From contig NC_041692.1 of the NCBI RefSeq assembly GCF_900005765.1, positions 310,001 to 374,000 on the forward strand: DNA of 64,000 nt, in the 5' to 3' direction. Of the stretch, positions 12,314 through 26,276 are shown piece by piece. The stretch's first letter is position 1, and each line of letters starts with the position of its first letter. The notes beneath the pieces were generated by a model. The model searched no databases. It saw only the letters and a program-made list of their open reading frames with translations, and was not told the origin of the DNA. A program made the position numbers and the translations under genes. Origin of the DNA: Plasmodium relictum. Taxonomy: Eukaryota; Apicomplexa; Aconoidasida; Haemosporida; Plasmodiidae.

Positions 12314-13265
12314 TTTTAAAATCTTTTACAGTTATTACAAAAAAAAATAAAAAATGAAAAATTAAATAAAATAAAAATTAATAATAATAAAACGAAATGA
12401 AATGAAATAAAAATAAATAAATAAAAATAAATAAACTTATTTTCTTAGAATTTATATCTTTAAATTTATAATATAGCCTTGATTGTAATATTATTACTTC
12501 TATTTATAATTCTAATTTTACTCTATATAGATGATACCAATTTTTATTTATTATCAAAAATATTTTAATGCTTAGTTTATATTTTTCGAAAACGTGAATT
12601 AAGTTTTTTAATTATTTTTAGAGGCGTATATATATTTAATTTTTTTTTAAAATGTAATAACAAATTTTTTATTTTTTTATTTTTATTATTCCATATTTAA
12701 TATACATGTATATAAAAAAAAAAAAAATCATTCAGTGTATCATATATTGGCATACATTATTATAAATGTATTTATGTATAAAAATAGTTTTAATAAAATC
12801 ATATTTCTTATTTTTTTTTGTAATTATGAAATAGCTTTCCAAAAAAAAAAAAAGATAAATAAAATGAAGCATTTGTTATGTATTTATAAGCATTTTATTT
12901 TGATATAATATGTTTTCATTAAAATTAACTTATTTATATCAATTTTATTTTTGTTCGTTACTTTTACAACTTAAAAAAAATATTAAATTAAGAAAAATTT
13001 AAAAACTTATTTTTTTTATTTTTCATAAGAAATAATGATGTAATACTAAAGATGTTCTTTTTTCAATATCATCTAAATATAATTTATTATTTTAAAGCAT
13101 TTCATAAAAAAACTTTTTTTTTTAATATTTAAAAGATATAGAATTAATAAAAGGTTGATTTTAATAAAATTAAAAAAAAATTTAAAAAAAGGATATATAT
13201 TAATAAATTCAGAATGAAATAAGAAAACTTGAAATGAAAGCTTAGAGAAAAACTTACCATATATT
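12314..13265. other. intergenic, 0.95 kb
   Basis: Contains the 5' region of the EMC7-like gene and the 3' region of Rab5B, both on the minus strand. Only A+T-rich sequence with poly(A/T) runs is visible. Confidence 0.45.
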
Positions 13266-14405
<1,140 letters not shown>

Positions 14406-15993
14406 ACTCTATTATATTTTTTTCTTTTTATTCACTGAATTATTTTTATTTTTAATTTTATTTCTTTTTCTTTTTTTTTTTATATTTTTCTTAAGGCAAT
14501 ATTATTTTAAGGTTTGCATAAAAATGTACTATATATATACTTTCTTTAATTCTTATTTTATTCTTTTCATAATTTAGCTATATACTAATTCAAAGAATTT
14601 GTTCTATATAATTTTGCTTTATATCTATTATTATTCCTTAATTTGTTATTATTATAATTGCACATACTGTATGTTTTTTTTTTATTTCAATAATTATTTC
14701 CTCCACTTTTAATTTTTAATTATTTATTTTCTTCTTTTTTTTTTTTACATTATCTTATTATAATAAATAGAAAAATATTTTTATTTTATATATGGTAAGA
14801 AAAAAAAGAAGAGCAAAGTTGTTAAACTTTAAAATTATGGATATACTTAAATTTTATTGCATATTTAGCTTTATTTTATCAAAGCTTTTTAAGAGAAATA
14901 CTTTGTTTCTTAAGATTTTTTGCAAAATTTTTTATGAAATGTCTTCTTTTATATATCATATATATAGTGATTTTTTTATTAAATAAATTATTTTTACTTG
15001 TATGTTTATATTATTTTAATTTTCTATAGAATAAAAAATGTGTGCAAAACAAAACAGTGTATTTAGAAGTGTTTAATTTTCAAATTATCCTTGTTCAGGT
15101 TTTATAAATACAGTTTTACTGGATTTTATTTCTATTTATTATATAAAAAAAAAAAATATATATATAATGAAAGATAAAGAATATAAGAGAAATAGGAAGA
15201 TAGCAAGTTCAAATTAATAAAACTTATCATAAATATTATAATATATTAAAGATTTGAATATAAAGAACATAAATAGTAAAAAAGAAAAAGATTTATAAAA
15301 AATGTTTTTAAATATTCTTTAATATATAGACTAATATAAAAAATTAGTTGTTCCAATATTTATTAATGAAATTTTACTAAATATATGTACTCTAAGCATA
15401 CAAGAAAATTTTCTTTAGAAAATAAAAAACATAATTTATTTCATAAAAAAGTTAATTTAAACATATGTTATAATGTCCTTGATTTATTAAATAAAAATAA
15501 AAGTTAAAATGGAATTTATTTTTTATTTATTAGTAAAAGAGTAAAAGAATTGTATTTGTGTATTATTGCTATTAAATTTTTTTTTTTTGACTGATATTAT
15601 TTCATTTTTCTGCAATACTTATAGTAAATTTCCTTTTAATAATATAGAAATATAAAATTTAAAAATATTTTATACAGTACTAAAAAATCAAGTTTATCTT
15701 TTAGCTAATTAAAAGTATAAGAAAATTTATTAAACTAATCAAAAGGTAAACAAATAAAAAAAAAATAAAAAGCAGAAAAATGAGAGAAAAAAAAAAAAGT
15801 TAACGAACTACTATGTAAAAAAGAAAAAAAAATATATATTTTTTTTTATTTGAATTCTTCATATTTTAATTTTTACTAAAATAAAAATTTTACTATAGAT
15901 ATTTTATTTAGTAAATTCTCTATAATTGAGTTTCTTATATAATACCATAAAAATTTAGTTTATTCTGTATAGTTTACTGATTTAAAAATATAT
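14406..15993. other. intergenic, 1.6 kb
   Basis: Upstream region of Rab5B and downstream region of the RRM gene. A 64-codon plus-strand frame at 14792-14986 exists but has no recognisable features and is probably chance. Nothing else was seen. Confidence 0.45.
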
Positions 15994-16416
15994 TTAATCA
16001 TCATTTTCTTCTTCCTCTTCATCGTTTTGTTGGTTATCTTCATTCTCAGCATAAAAACTATTTGAATCTTGTTTTTCTTCATCATTACTATGTACGCTTG
16101 CTTCATTTTCATTATTTTCTTCGTTGATTTTTTCTGATTCCTCAATTACTTTAAGTGCTGCTTCTTTATTTTCAAAAGCAACCCATGCCCATCCATCATT
16201 TTGGGTTCCTGGCTCATATAAATAGATTTGTACAGGGCCATATTCTTCTAAAGAATGTCTAAATTGTTCCAGAGTTACTCCACTTTTTATGTTTTTTATG
16301 AATATTCTTGATTCAGCATCAGTTAAAGTGATTTCATGTGGAACCTTTGTAACAAACGTTTCCATCTTTGAAGGTACATAAGTACTGTTAATTGCACAAG
16401 TTTGTGAGCAAACCAT
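15994..16416 (-). CDS. small RRM RNA-binding protein with acidic tail
   Basis: 140 residues starting at the ATG at 16414-16416 (MVCSQTC). The open frame continues further 5' to 16503, but only from a TTG and through a hydrophobic, low-complexity stretch, so the first ATG was chosen. One RNA-recognition motif covers about residues 35-95. RNP2 is RIFIKNI and RNP1 is GWAWVAFE, with the aromatic positions largely kept. The last 45 residues are Glu/Asp/Asn-rich. Function is RNA binding in nucleus or cytoplasm. No partner can be named from the sequence. Annotated in P. falciparum, as I recall, only as an RNA-binding protein. Confidence 0.85.
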   Translation of the reverse strand: MVCSQTCAINSTYVPSKMETFVTKVPHEITLTDAESRIFIKNIKSGVTLEQFRHSLEEYGPVQIYLYEPGTQNDGWAWVAFENKEAALKVIEESEKINEENNENEASVHSNDEEKQDSNSFYAENEDNQQNDEEEEENDD

Positions 16417-17963
16417 TTTTACTTTAATTAAAAGAATGAAATAAATGTATATACATATAATGAGCAAAAAATATAAAATATTATAAAAAAACAACAAAAA
16501 CAAAAAAAGTGAAATTCAAGATTTTTATTTATATATATTATCCTATCTAAATAATTTTTAATTTGTATATATTCAAGGTTTTGTTAAAAGTTTGTAATTA
16601 TTTTCAAATTAAAAGACAAACGAATTTTAAGTTGTACATTATTTAAGAGTACAATTTTTCTTTAATATATCAAATTGAGATAAAAATAAGAAATAAAGAA
16701 AAATAAAAAAAAAAAAAATAATTAAATAAAAAAATATAGAATGAACAATTTTAAATTATTGATTTTTCCACATATCAATAAATAAGAGTGAAGTTTTTTT
16801 TATTTTCATGTACGTGAAATAAATATTATTTCAATGGGATAGCTATTTTTATTAATTTAATTTATTTTTTTTTTTTTCATATACATATGCACACAGTAAA
16901 ATAAAAAGTTAAATTGACTTTGCTTTTAGTTTAATACGTTTATGTGTATTCAAGAACAGATTAAATCATTTTATTTATTAATTTTTAATAAAAAAAAAAA
17001 AATAAAGTAAAACAAAATAAAAAAAATGAAAAAAAAAAAAAAATGGTATGTTAAAATTGTATTGAGAATTAAAAATTTTGATTTTATGTGTGCGTAATTA
17101 AACACAACTATAAATTACAACATAACTTGCTCATATCATTTAAATATAATCTATAGCACACAACTAGCGAGGTGCTTAAAAAAAAAAAAAAAGCTATAAT
17201 ATTATTTTTATCTTAATGTATTTTTCTATCATAATTTAAAAATATTCTTTTATTTTACTGTTAAATATTTGAATATAAATTTTTTTTTTTTTGCTGAATT
17301 CAGAAAATTTTTTATAATGCAAAAGAAAAAAAAAAATAGTTCGAAGGCTTAAGAAAAAAAAAAAAAATAGTTATTTAAAAATATTAGGAAAAAAATATTA
17401 ATTAAAAATAATTTTTTTTTTACAATTTTTTTTTTAAAAAACAGCATGAAATATTTTATGAAAATTAGAGAATCCTTTTATAGCTTATAAGATATTATTT
17501 TATTTTATTTATTTAGTTTTCGTCAAAATATACTAAAGACTCTGAGAAAAATAACTTTAATATATATTTATCATCGCAAATTTTAAAAAGAAATAAATAT
17601 AAATAAAGATTTAATTACTAAATATCTACATGTTAAAATAATGAAGTTATATAATTTAAAAATTTATGAATACATATTGCTTTTTAAAATTTATAAATAA
17701 AAAAAAAAAAAGTTATATATGTTTCAAGTATATTTATAACTATTATTATATAAAATAGATGTTTCTTTTCTATATAAATAAAATTAATAACATTTCTATA
17801 TACATTAAAGAAAGAAATAAAAGACAAATATACTTTTTGATCTTTATATGTTTTTAAAGATCTAATATACTCTGTGAATTTATAATTTTATAATATTAGA
17901 AATTAAATTTAATTTAAAATTAATATAAATTATTTTCTAGAACTAATCCTTGCTACAACTGCT
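16417..17963. other. intergenic, 1.5 kb
   Basis: Upstream region of the RRM gene and 3' region of TTC27. A+T-rich with long poly(A) runs near 16700, 17000 and 17340. No gene seen. Confidence 0.45.
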
Positions 17964-18108
17964 TCAATTGATAATTTCCTTTATTTCCGATAGCTCATTT
18001 ATGTTCTCTTGACTTATGTTTTTGTATTGTGTTAAAGTTGATTCAATTATGTTCTTTAACTGATATGTAAATGTTCTAAAGAAAAAAAAAGAATAAAAAC
18101 AAACGGAG

Positions 18109-18150
<42 letters not shown>

Positions 18151-21100
18151 GAAAATATTAGTCTTATTATTTTAATAAAAATAAATTCAGTGTACCCTTT
18201 TTTTTCTCCGATATTATAGATTTTTATTATATGATATAAAAACTTTATGGCATTTATCTGTTTCGAAACTAATGCATCAATTATTTTTTTCACATTACAT
18301 TTTTGTATTATACTCTATAAAAAAAAAAAAAATAACGGTTAGTGAAGAAAAAGAAATAAGCTACTAAATAAAAATTTATTTTCCAAACTACCTCTATAGA
18401 TCGTATTTCCTTAATTTTTGCATTAAATGAATCAATAAAATTTCCCTTCATAAAAAGGAAAAATGAATATGCATTCCAAAAAGAATCATATTCTGTTATA
18501 TATGCAGATAAACTATCCATAGTTGTAATCATTTTATCTAAATAGCTTAAACCATTTTTGTTTTGGATAAAGGTAGGTTTATCTTTTATTATAACATCAG
18601 AAATGTAATCAAATACCCATGGTTGTATTTGTTTTACTTGATTCAGTTGGCATAACGTCCTTAGAGATAAGCAGAAACTGTCTATATCATTTTGTAAAAT
18701 GGATAATTTTAGATATGTATCCCAAAATTTCCATTCATTATTATTAACTTTTACAGCTTGATTTATACATATTTTAGCTGGTTTATATGCACCTTTTTTC
18801 ATATACAAGTAAGCCAAATTTCCATATGATTTAGCAGAATTTTCATTTGTCATACTAATCATACGAGTGAATGATTTTATAGCTTCATCAAATTTATCTA
18901 TTTTCATATAAGAACAACCAAGTATAAACCAAATATCTGAAAACAATGGTGATATTTCTAAAGCTTTTTCTAAATATTCACAACATTCTTTATACATTTC
19001 CTTATTGTAATAATATTTTCCAATAAATCTAGCCGCTTTTGAATATTTAAAGTTTGATAGATTCCATGCATCTTTATAATAATTAAGAGCATTATTTCTA
19101 TCTATTAACCCATATAAACACAATAAACAAGGAGTTCTTTTCTTTTGAATTAAATCATCTAATAGTTCTTTTGCTTCTTCTTTTCTACCAGCTTCAATTA
19201 AACATGTAATGGCCTCTTCCCATAATTTTAAATCTTTAAAAATATTAAAAGCTGATACCATAGAACCAATTTTAATCATAACATTACCTATTTCTTTTTT
19301 CATTTCCCAAGTGGTTGGATAATATACATCATAAATAAATTTTAATCTTTCTATGTTTTCAGGTTTAGGTTCATAACATTCTTTTAATAATTCATTTAAT
19401 TGAGCTGCTGCTCTATCAACAGTTTTAAATTTGCATGTTTCATATTTACATTTAAACCATAAAATGCAAGAATGTAATAACCAATTTTGATATTTTATTT
19501 GTAATAAATTATTATTATTTTCCTTTTTTTTTTCTACTGTAGCGTTAACATCGTAGCATTTTAAACATCTTGATATTACTGCACTTAATTTTTCAAATTT
19601 TATTTCATCATAATAAGGATTAAATCTAATCATAGAAAAACAATAATTAATTAAAGTAATTTGTTCCTGAAAGGATAAAATTTTAAAATAATTATTCTGA
19701 GAATCAATAAAAAAAGGTTCTTCTAATATGTCAGTATCAGGATCTAAATCTTTCAATTTCCATGTAACTTTTGCATTGAATTTTTCTAAGCATTTTTCTC
19801 CATTATTACTCATTTTTTCTGAATCACTTGTTCCAGAATTATTCGCATTTTCATCCTTTTTACTACTTAAATTATTCAATGTCATATTATTGTTTTCTTC
19901 ATGTTCCTTTTCAGGAATATTAATCATTTTTTCATCCTTAAATGAAACAAATTTTTTTAATGAAATTTCATTATTATTAATATTACAGTCATTTTTTTTC
20001 TTATTATCGTTATCACAATTTTCTTTTTTATCATTATTGTTAATATTCTCTAATTTACCATTATGGTTTTCAAAAACATTTTCGTCTGTAAAGTTATTAT
20101 CATTCCCTGCTTCTCCTAATTTTTTTCCATTTACTTTATCATCAAATATATCTTTTAAGCAATCATCTTCCCTTGATTTTTCTATTTTAATATTATCTTT
20201 ATTTTCTACTTCCTCTTCTCTAGTATGTGTCCTACTTATTTCTTCTCTTTTTAAACTTTTATGATCTTCATATCTTAATTCATTCATTTTTTCCTTTTCA
20301 CAATTGTTTAAATGCTCATTTGTTTCATTTTCAATAATTTTGTAATCACTTTTTAATATATCATATTCACTAAAGGGATCTATTTCTTTTAAAATAGTAG
20401 ATGTATTATCTTCCTCATCTTTTAATTTCACTTTTAATACCAAAATTGTAGCTGGTATTTTTTGATATTTTCTTTTTATACCCATTCGACCTGTGAAAGA
20501 ATAATGAAACTGACTTATTTCAGAAACCATATCCGTTATTTTCTGGTATCCACTGGTATAATTATAAAAAGCAAGGTAAATTGAAAAATTTGATAATACA
20601 TAAATTTTAAATTTTTCAGACATATAATTTTCAAAAAATAAATCACAATATTCTATTTCTTTCATATTTTCATTTAAATGGTCAAAGATATCTATTGCTC
20701 TTATATTTATTTCTTTCTCAATTAATTCAAAGTCCTCAGGTAATAATTTTATATTTTTAAATATAATAATAGGTTTGTCAATAATATTTATTTTCAGAAA
20801 ATAAAAATAATCATTACTGGAAACAAATAATCTTTGCCATATAAAATAAATTCTTGCTTTCCATAAATATTTGCTCTTTATAAAATAATGAAGCTTCAAA
20901 TAGTCATATTTATTTTCTCTCTTTTCCTCCTGTTTTTCATCTTTATAATTAGTAATATATTCAGTACCTATATCATTAGCTACTTTATTTGTTTTCTCTA
21001 TTTCAGATATACTATTAGCTATTCTATTGTTACTTAGATCATGCATGTTACTTTTAAAATGATTATATTCATTTAAGTTAAAAATATCTTGATCTCTTTC

Positions 21101-21838
21101 GTTAAAATTATTTACTATTCCTAATAAAATAATACACATACAAAAGGAACTTATTAACTCACTATACTCATATGTATATTCCCCTTCAAGTGACAAAAAT
21201 TCCAAACATGAATTTAAAAATGTCTCCTTTTTAATATTTATTGTATCTATAAATTCTTTAAAATAAATATCTGAATCACCTATTTGCATTTTTTGTTCTT
21301 TTAATTTTTTAAAATCAAAATTTAATGGTGGCCCTGTCCAGTTATACTGAACAAAAATATTTAAAAAAATGCAGGAACATAAAAGAATTTTTATCTCATA
21401 AATAAAAATAAAGCAAGTGTTTAAAAAAAAATTATCCCTATATTTCAAATTTTGTTTATTTTTTTCCTTGAAAAAAAATTGGAAAACTTCTCTTTTTACT
21501 TGATTAATATCAATTATTGAATCTTTCTTAAAAGTTTCTATAATAAATTTAAATATATCATAAACCCATAAATGAGTTATACAATTTTTATGCTTTGTGG
21601 TTTTCACTAACTTTAAGACATTAAAAAAATTCGTAATTTCTGAGAGTAATTCTTTAAACGCCCCATCATTTAATTCAATACTTATGCTTTCACTGTGATT
21701 TTCATTTAAGTGATCTTTAAATATATTTGATAAGCTTTTTACAATTTCTTTTTCTTTATTATTGTAAATATCTTCATCTTCAAAATTAATATAAATTAAT
21801 TCTTCTATTAACCAGAAAATTCTTTTTAAATCTTCCAT
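17964..21838 (-). CDS. TTC27: TPR protein 27 homologue, three exons
   Basis: Exons: 18392-21838, 18196-18314 and 17964-18075, joined at GT-AG sites with phases 0 and 2, giving about 1225 residues. The long first exon runs past its donor into a false tail, and the two short exons restore the C-terminus ending EIKEIIN. TPR-like helices lie in the last third (about 890-1060), with segments such as WLLHSCILWFKCKYET, YYPTTWEMKKEIGNVMIK and YCEYLEKALEISPLF-like pairs, which match the TTC27/Emw1 family. An Asn/Glu/Lys-rich insert of about 180 residues (500-680) makes it longer than animal TTC27 (about 840). The role in the family is not well defined; yeast Emw1 is essential for cell-wall integrity. 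Gene order fits P. falciparum chromosome 13. Confidence 0.85.
18111..18147. repeat. (TA)n microsatellite in TTC27 intron 2
   Basis: 37 bp of perfect TA repeat inside the 120-bp second intron (18076-18195) of TTC27, between donor and acceptor. Probably length-polymorphic. Confidence 0.9.
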
Positions 21839-22839
21839 TGATCCAATTTTTTTTTTTTCTGGGAATACAATAAAAAACGCAAAACATATGTTTAATTACA
21901 AATATAATTTTAAACTAAAAAAATAATCAAATAATGTAAAATAAAAAATTTATTAATTAATCTACAATTTTGAATTTTTATATTTTATATATATAAAAAA
22001 AATTTATTGCTGAAGTGAAAAAAAATTTTTTTTTTGTAACGTTCTTTTTTTTTTATTATATTGAAATTTTACTTCTAAGGCTTTTATTAATTATTATTAT
22101 TTCTAATTTTTAGTTTTTTTTTCTTTATTATTTATATTATTTTTTTTCTGATTTATTCTCTTTTTATGCTTTTAATGATATAATACAAATAATAGATAGA
22201 TTATATTTTGTATTAAACTATTTTTAATTTTTGTTATTATATTTTAATTTTTTATTCCTTGTAGGATTATTAAATCAATAAAATAAATGGGATAAAAAAA
22301 TTCTTAAATTTAAGTTAAAATTAACTCTTACTAATTTTTATTTTTTATACATTATCTACTTTTAAGACTTATGTTGATTATGTAAAATTAATAAGAGAGT
22401 AATTTTATTCATTTCCAATATTTTAAATTAATACTTGTTAATCATTGATAATTTTTATATATATATTTCCTCTCATTTCATTAAATAGGTAATGTAAAAT
22501 AAATAAAATACCAAAACTTTAATTTTTGTTTTCAATTTTTAATTACATTAATTATATAACGCAAAAATATGCTGTAGAAATTTAATTGCTCACATATATA
22601 TATATATATATATACATTTATATAAATGTACTATTAAATTCAATTTTTTAAAAATATCTTATATACTTAATTAAATATATTATGCATATTTTCTGTTGTA
22701 AATAAATATATAAAAAAAATAATGTATATCCATATAGAAAAATGATGCTACCTGAAAATAATTCTTTATAAAAGAAAAAAAAAATTTTTAAATATATTTT
22801 TTTAATCATTTTTTTTTAATACAGCAAATGGATTAAAGA
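21839..22839. other. divergent intergenic region, 1.0 kb
   Basis: Shared upstream region of TTC27 (-) and mitochondrial uS15 (+). A sequence like a splice acceptor (TTTTTTTTAATACAG) ends about 16 bases before the uS15 ATG. An in-frame TAA at 22834-22836 means that any such exon is only 5' untranslated. A (TA)n run lies near 22595-22615. Confidence 0.5.
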
Positions 22840-23742
22840 ATGAATCTACTTAATAAAATATTTAAAGTAAATAGTTTTATATGTTTTAAGAAAAAGGAAA
22901 TAGGTTTTTTAAGAGATGCAAAGAGATATGAATCAAGAGTTAAAGCTCATAGATATACAGGAGTAACGGCAGTAAAAACTCATGCTCAAAAAACAGAATG
23001 GTATTTAAAAGCAGAAAGAGATTTTTTAGCTGAAAGAAACCAAATACCTAATGGATATATTGGCCTATGGCAATATGATGATATAAAACATTTAAAAGAT
23101 AATATCAAAAATATGTTACACTTAAGTTGTGCAAATAATAAGCAAATACATAAATTTAAAAAATTAAATATAAGAAGATTATTACAAAGAAGGCCATTTG
23201 ATACAGGAAGTGCAGCTGTTCAAATTGGATGTTTAACAGAAAAAATTTTAAATTTAAGAGCTCATTTAATACAACGATGTAAAGATCATCCAAAAAAAAG
23301 AACTATGTCAATATTATTAGCTAGAAGACAGAAGTTAATGAAATATTTATACAAAACTGATTTTGATTTATATAAACATACTTGTAATTTACTAAAAATT
23401 AAGTGTATATTATTTGCAATACCTGATTCAAGAGATAGATCAAAAGCAATAAATGCAGCAGCAGTAGATGGTGACAGATGCAAATTCTTAATTAGACAAA
23501 AATTATGGAAAGGTAAATATAGACCAAGACCAATGAAGAACTCAAAAGGACAGACGATAAGATATACCAGACATCCTATAGAACAGCCACCTTCTGATTA
23601 TGCTTTACCAAAGGAGTATAAACCACAAATATCAAATTCATGGCCATATGGAGTGAAAGAAAGTTATCAAAAAGGAATTTATACAATTCATAATCCAACT
23701 GCACCAGGTTTAGGCTACTGCCCCGTTCCTATGCTGTTTTAA
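22840..23742 (+). CDS. mitochondrial small-subunit ribosomal protein uS15m
   Basis: 300 residues from ATG. The bacterial S15 core lies at about 118-172: DTGSAAVQIGCLTEKI, LRAHL, KDHPKKRTMSILLARRQKLMKYL, matching the family signature DTGSxEVQIxxLTxRI through RRRxLLxYL. It binds 16S-type rRNA and primes assembly of the small-subunit platform. Extensions of about 115 residues before and 130 after the core are unlike bacterial S15 (about 89 residues) but usual for Plasmodium mitoribosomal proteins built on fragmented rRNA. The basic N-terminus (MNLLNKIFKVNSF) fits a mitochondrial presequence. An apicoplast location is less likely, because no signal peptide is present. Divergent from TTC27. Confidence 0.85.
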   Translation: MNLLNKIFKVNSFICFKKKEIGFLRDAKRYESRVKAHRYTGVTAVKTHAQKTEWYLKAERDFLAERNQIPNGYIGLWQYDDIKHLKDNIKNMLHLSCANNKQIHKFKKLNIRRLLQRRPFDTGSAAVQIGCLTEKILNLRAHLIQRCKDHPKKRTMSILLARRQKLMKYLYKTDFDLYKHTCNLLKIKCILFAIPDSRDRSKAINAAAVDGDRCKFLIRQKLWKGKYRPRPMKNSKGQTIRYTRHPIEQPPSDYALPKEYKPQISNSWPYGVKESYQKGIYTIHNPTAPGLGYCPVPMLF

Positions 23743-24053
23743 GAATGTATTTTCATACATATATTCACATATATGTATTTTTATATGAACAGTTCATAAT
23801 TATTTTATTTTATTTTTTTTTAAATGAAAGTAGATTTGTTTACAATTTTTTTATTTAAAAAATTATATTATTATTTTTTTATTTTTTTTCTGAATTTTTA
23901 CAAATATTTATTATTAATTTTTTTTTTTTTTTTGTATTTAAAACTTTTGCTTTTTTATCCTTAGAAGTTTTTTAATTCAAAATTATTCAAAAAAAGGAAA
24001 AAAAAGAAAAAAAAAGACATTTTTTTGATATTCTTCAATATTTCTCTATATAT
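23743..24053. other. convergent intergenic region, 0.3 kb
   Basis: Very short gap between the uS15m and Isd11 stop codons, holding the 3' ends of both transcripts. Poly(T) runs at about 23810-23945 and poly(A) runs at about 23990-24020. Confidence 0.5.
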
Positions 24054-24532
24054 TTACTTAAAAACTAATGGTTTATCAACATGGTATAAATTATGTATTA
24101 TGGTTTGCCTTTTCAACATATTAAGATAATCATTACATTCATCTTCAAATACTTTTAATTTTTCACTACTGTAATTATTATTACTAAAAAATTCTCTAAA
24201 ATTTTCTTTTGCCTAAAATAAAAAAAGAAAAAGGAAAAAAATATATATGTATAAATATAAATAAATATTGCAATTTGTTCTTAAATTTTTTTGGCCCACT
24301 TTAAAAAAAATATTTAATAAGGGCATATTTCTATATCATTTTTTTTATATAATTTAGTATTTGCTATATATCTAGTTAAGAATAGTAAAATAGCTTATAT
24401 ATAGAATTTTTTTAGATTTTATTATACCTTATTAGTGAAATAAACACTGTAGTTTATATTTTCGAATTTGGAAGCTTCATTCAAAATATGACGGTATATT
24501 TTTTTTAAACTTTTTATTTGATTTGTTTTCAT
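24054..24532 (-). CDS. ISD11: Isd11/LYRM4 iron-sulfur cluster assembly factor, two exons
   Basis: Too short in each exon to stand out as an open frame. Exon 1 is 24428-24532 (35 codons, starting MKTNQIKSLKKIYRH). Exon 2 is 24054-24212 (52 codons plus stop). The intron (24213-24427) is GT-AG, phase 0, and the product is 87 residues. The pattern matches LYRM4: the LYR-type helix (KKIYRHILNEASKF), NYSVYF, AKENFRE, then LKRQTIIHNLY with DKPLVF at the end (family: RRQVHIGQLYSTDKLI). Role: it stabilises the mitochondrial cysteine desulfurase Nfs1 together with acyl carrier protein. The motif reads IYR instead of LYR. From memory, P. falciparum Isd11 (PF3D7_1311000) sits at this position. Confidence 0.92.
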
Positions 24533-26276
24533 TATATTATAAATATGTTAATCATTAATTAAATTTTTCTCTTTAATATCTTAGAAAAAGTTTTAAATAA
24601 TAAAATTTTTTATAATATATATATTTTTATTTAAATGTAAAATACTACATTCAATTTTTTTTATTAAATTTATTTTGATTTTTTCTAAAAACATTTTTAG
24701 TTTTTTGAATCAGTAGAAAACATGAAAAAATATTTATGTATATACTTTTTTTTATTTATTAAAAATTAAACTTTTTTTTTTAATATAGATAAAATAAAAT
24801 AGGGTTAAAAAAAATTATGAAGAATTTAACATCATTTAAATATGTAAAAAGTTAAAAAGGGATCATTTATATTTCTTTAACTTAAATGAAAAATTAAAAA
24901 TATATTTAAATAAATAATTAATAATGTATAGCAGGATATCATGTAAAAATTTTAAAATGTTATTGAAACTCTTATTAAAAAAAAAAAATACCCTTATATA
25001 TTTTATAATAGAAGAAAAAATTATTACTTGTAAATTTATTTAAATTATTTAAAAGAATTTAAATACCTTTACATATTTTATTAAATATATCATTTAAATT
25101 AAAAATTAAATTATTGTTATCATATAAACTTATTTAACAAGGCATAATTTATTTTTTTATTTTTGGCATTTGTTTTTTTACATAATATAAAAACAGACAC
25201 ATGTTAAATTGAAATAATAAATGAACTAGTTAAAAATATAAAAAACAGAAACTAATATATTAATTTATTTTTATATAAGAAATGAAAAAAAAAAAAAAAA
25301 ACAATGAACATATAATAAAATAGTAAAAGTGTTACTAAATTTTAAAAGATAATGTTTAGTGTTTTATTTAAATATGTTAAAAAATTAATTTTTAAGATGA
25401 AAATATATCTGTGAATTTCTATTAGACATCTTTTATTATGAAAAAATATGTTCTTTTTATTCTATTATTTTGAAAATAAATTAATTTTTTTAAAATTCCC
25501 CCCCAAAAAAAAAATCTAATATATTCTTTATTATATTTCATTAGATTCCATGATTTGCTATTATTTGTAGAGATTAGTTTCTAAAAAGGAAAAAAATATT
25601 ATTTATAATGGAAAATTTCCATAATGATAAAATATATTCTTTTTTTTCCATTATTTTAAAAATAAAAGATTTGTTTTCTTTAAAGAAAACATAATACAAA
25701 AATACATTATAATTTTCATTTTATCTTATAAAATTTTTAAATTTACATCTACTTATAAAAATTAATATTTTTAAAAATAAGAGAAAAAGTTCATTTTCGC
25801 TATTATTTCTTTAATTTTCATATTTATTTAGAAGAATATAAGATCATTATTTCTTATTATATGTATTAAAAGTGTAAGTTAAACAATATTCCGCAAAAAG
25901 AAAGAAAAAAAAAAGACAGAATAATAAATTCACAGCTTAATTTTTTTTTTTTTTTTTTTTTTTGTTTTGGCATATAATTAATTCATTTAAAATTTTATAT
26001 GGTTACTTATATCATTTTAGAAATTCTTAAAAAAAATATTTTCTTTTTTAATAACACCATATTTTATCTTATAGCTAAACTATTGAAATTTTACGAAGTA
26101 TAGATTTTTTTCTCTTTTTTTTTTTATGTTTCTAAGAATAAAAGGATACTTTTTTCTATGATAATAAAAATTATCACATTTTCTTTTATTTGATAATAGT
26201 TATAATTTTAGTATAATTTATATTCATCTAAAAAATTTTCTTTTTATTTCTATTTCTTTTTCTATTTTTTTTTTAA
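24533..26276. other. divergent intergenic region, 1.7 kb
   Basis: Upstream regions of Isd11 (-) and the MNS1-like gene (+). Long T run at about 25939-25962. No coding or structured element identified. Confidence 0.45.

Noticed and set aside
14792-14986. 64-codon plus-strand frame upstream of Rab5B
   Set aside because: Short, Phe/Lys-rich, no motif, and frames of this length arise by chance here.
17964-18293. Separate 109-residue protein
   Set aside because: It is the two last TTC27 exons read through intron 2 with its (TA)n tract.
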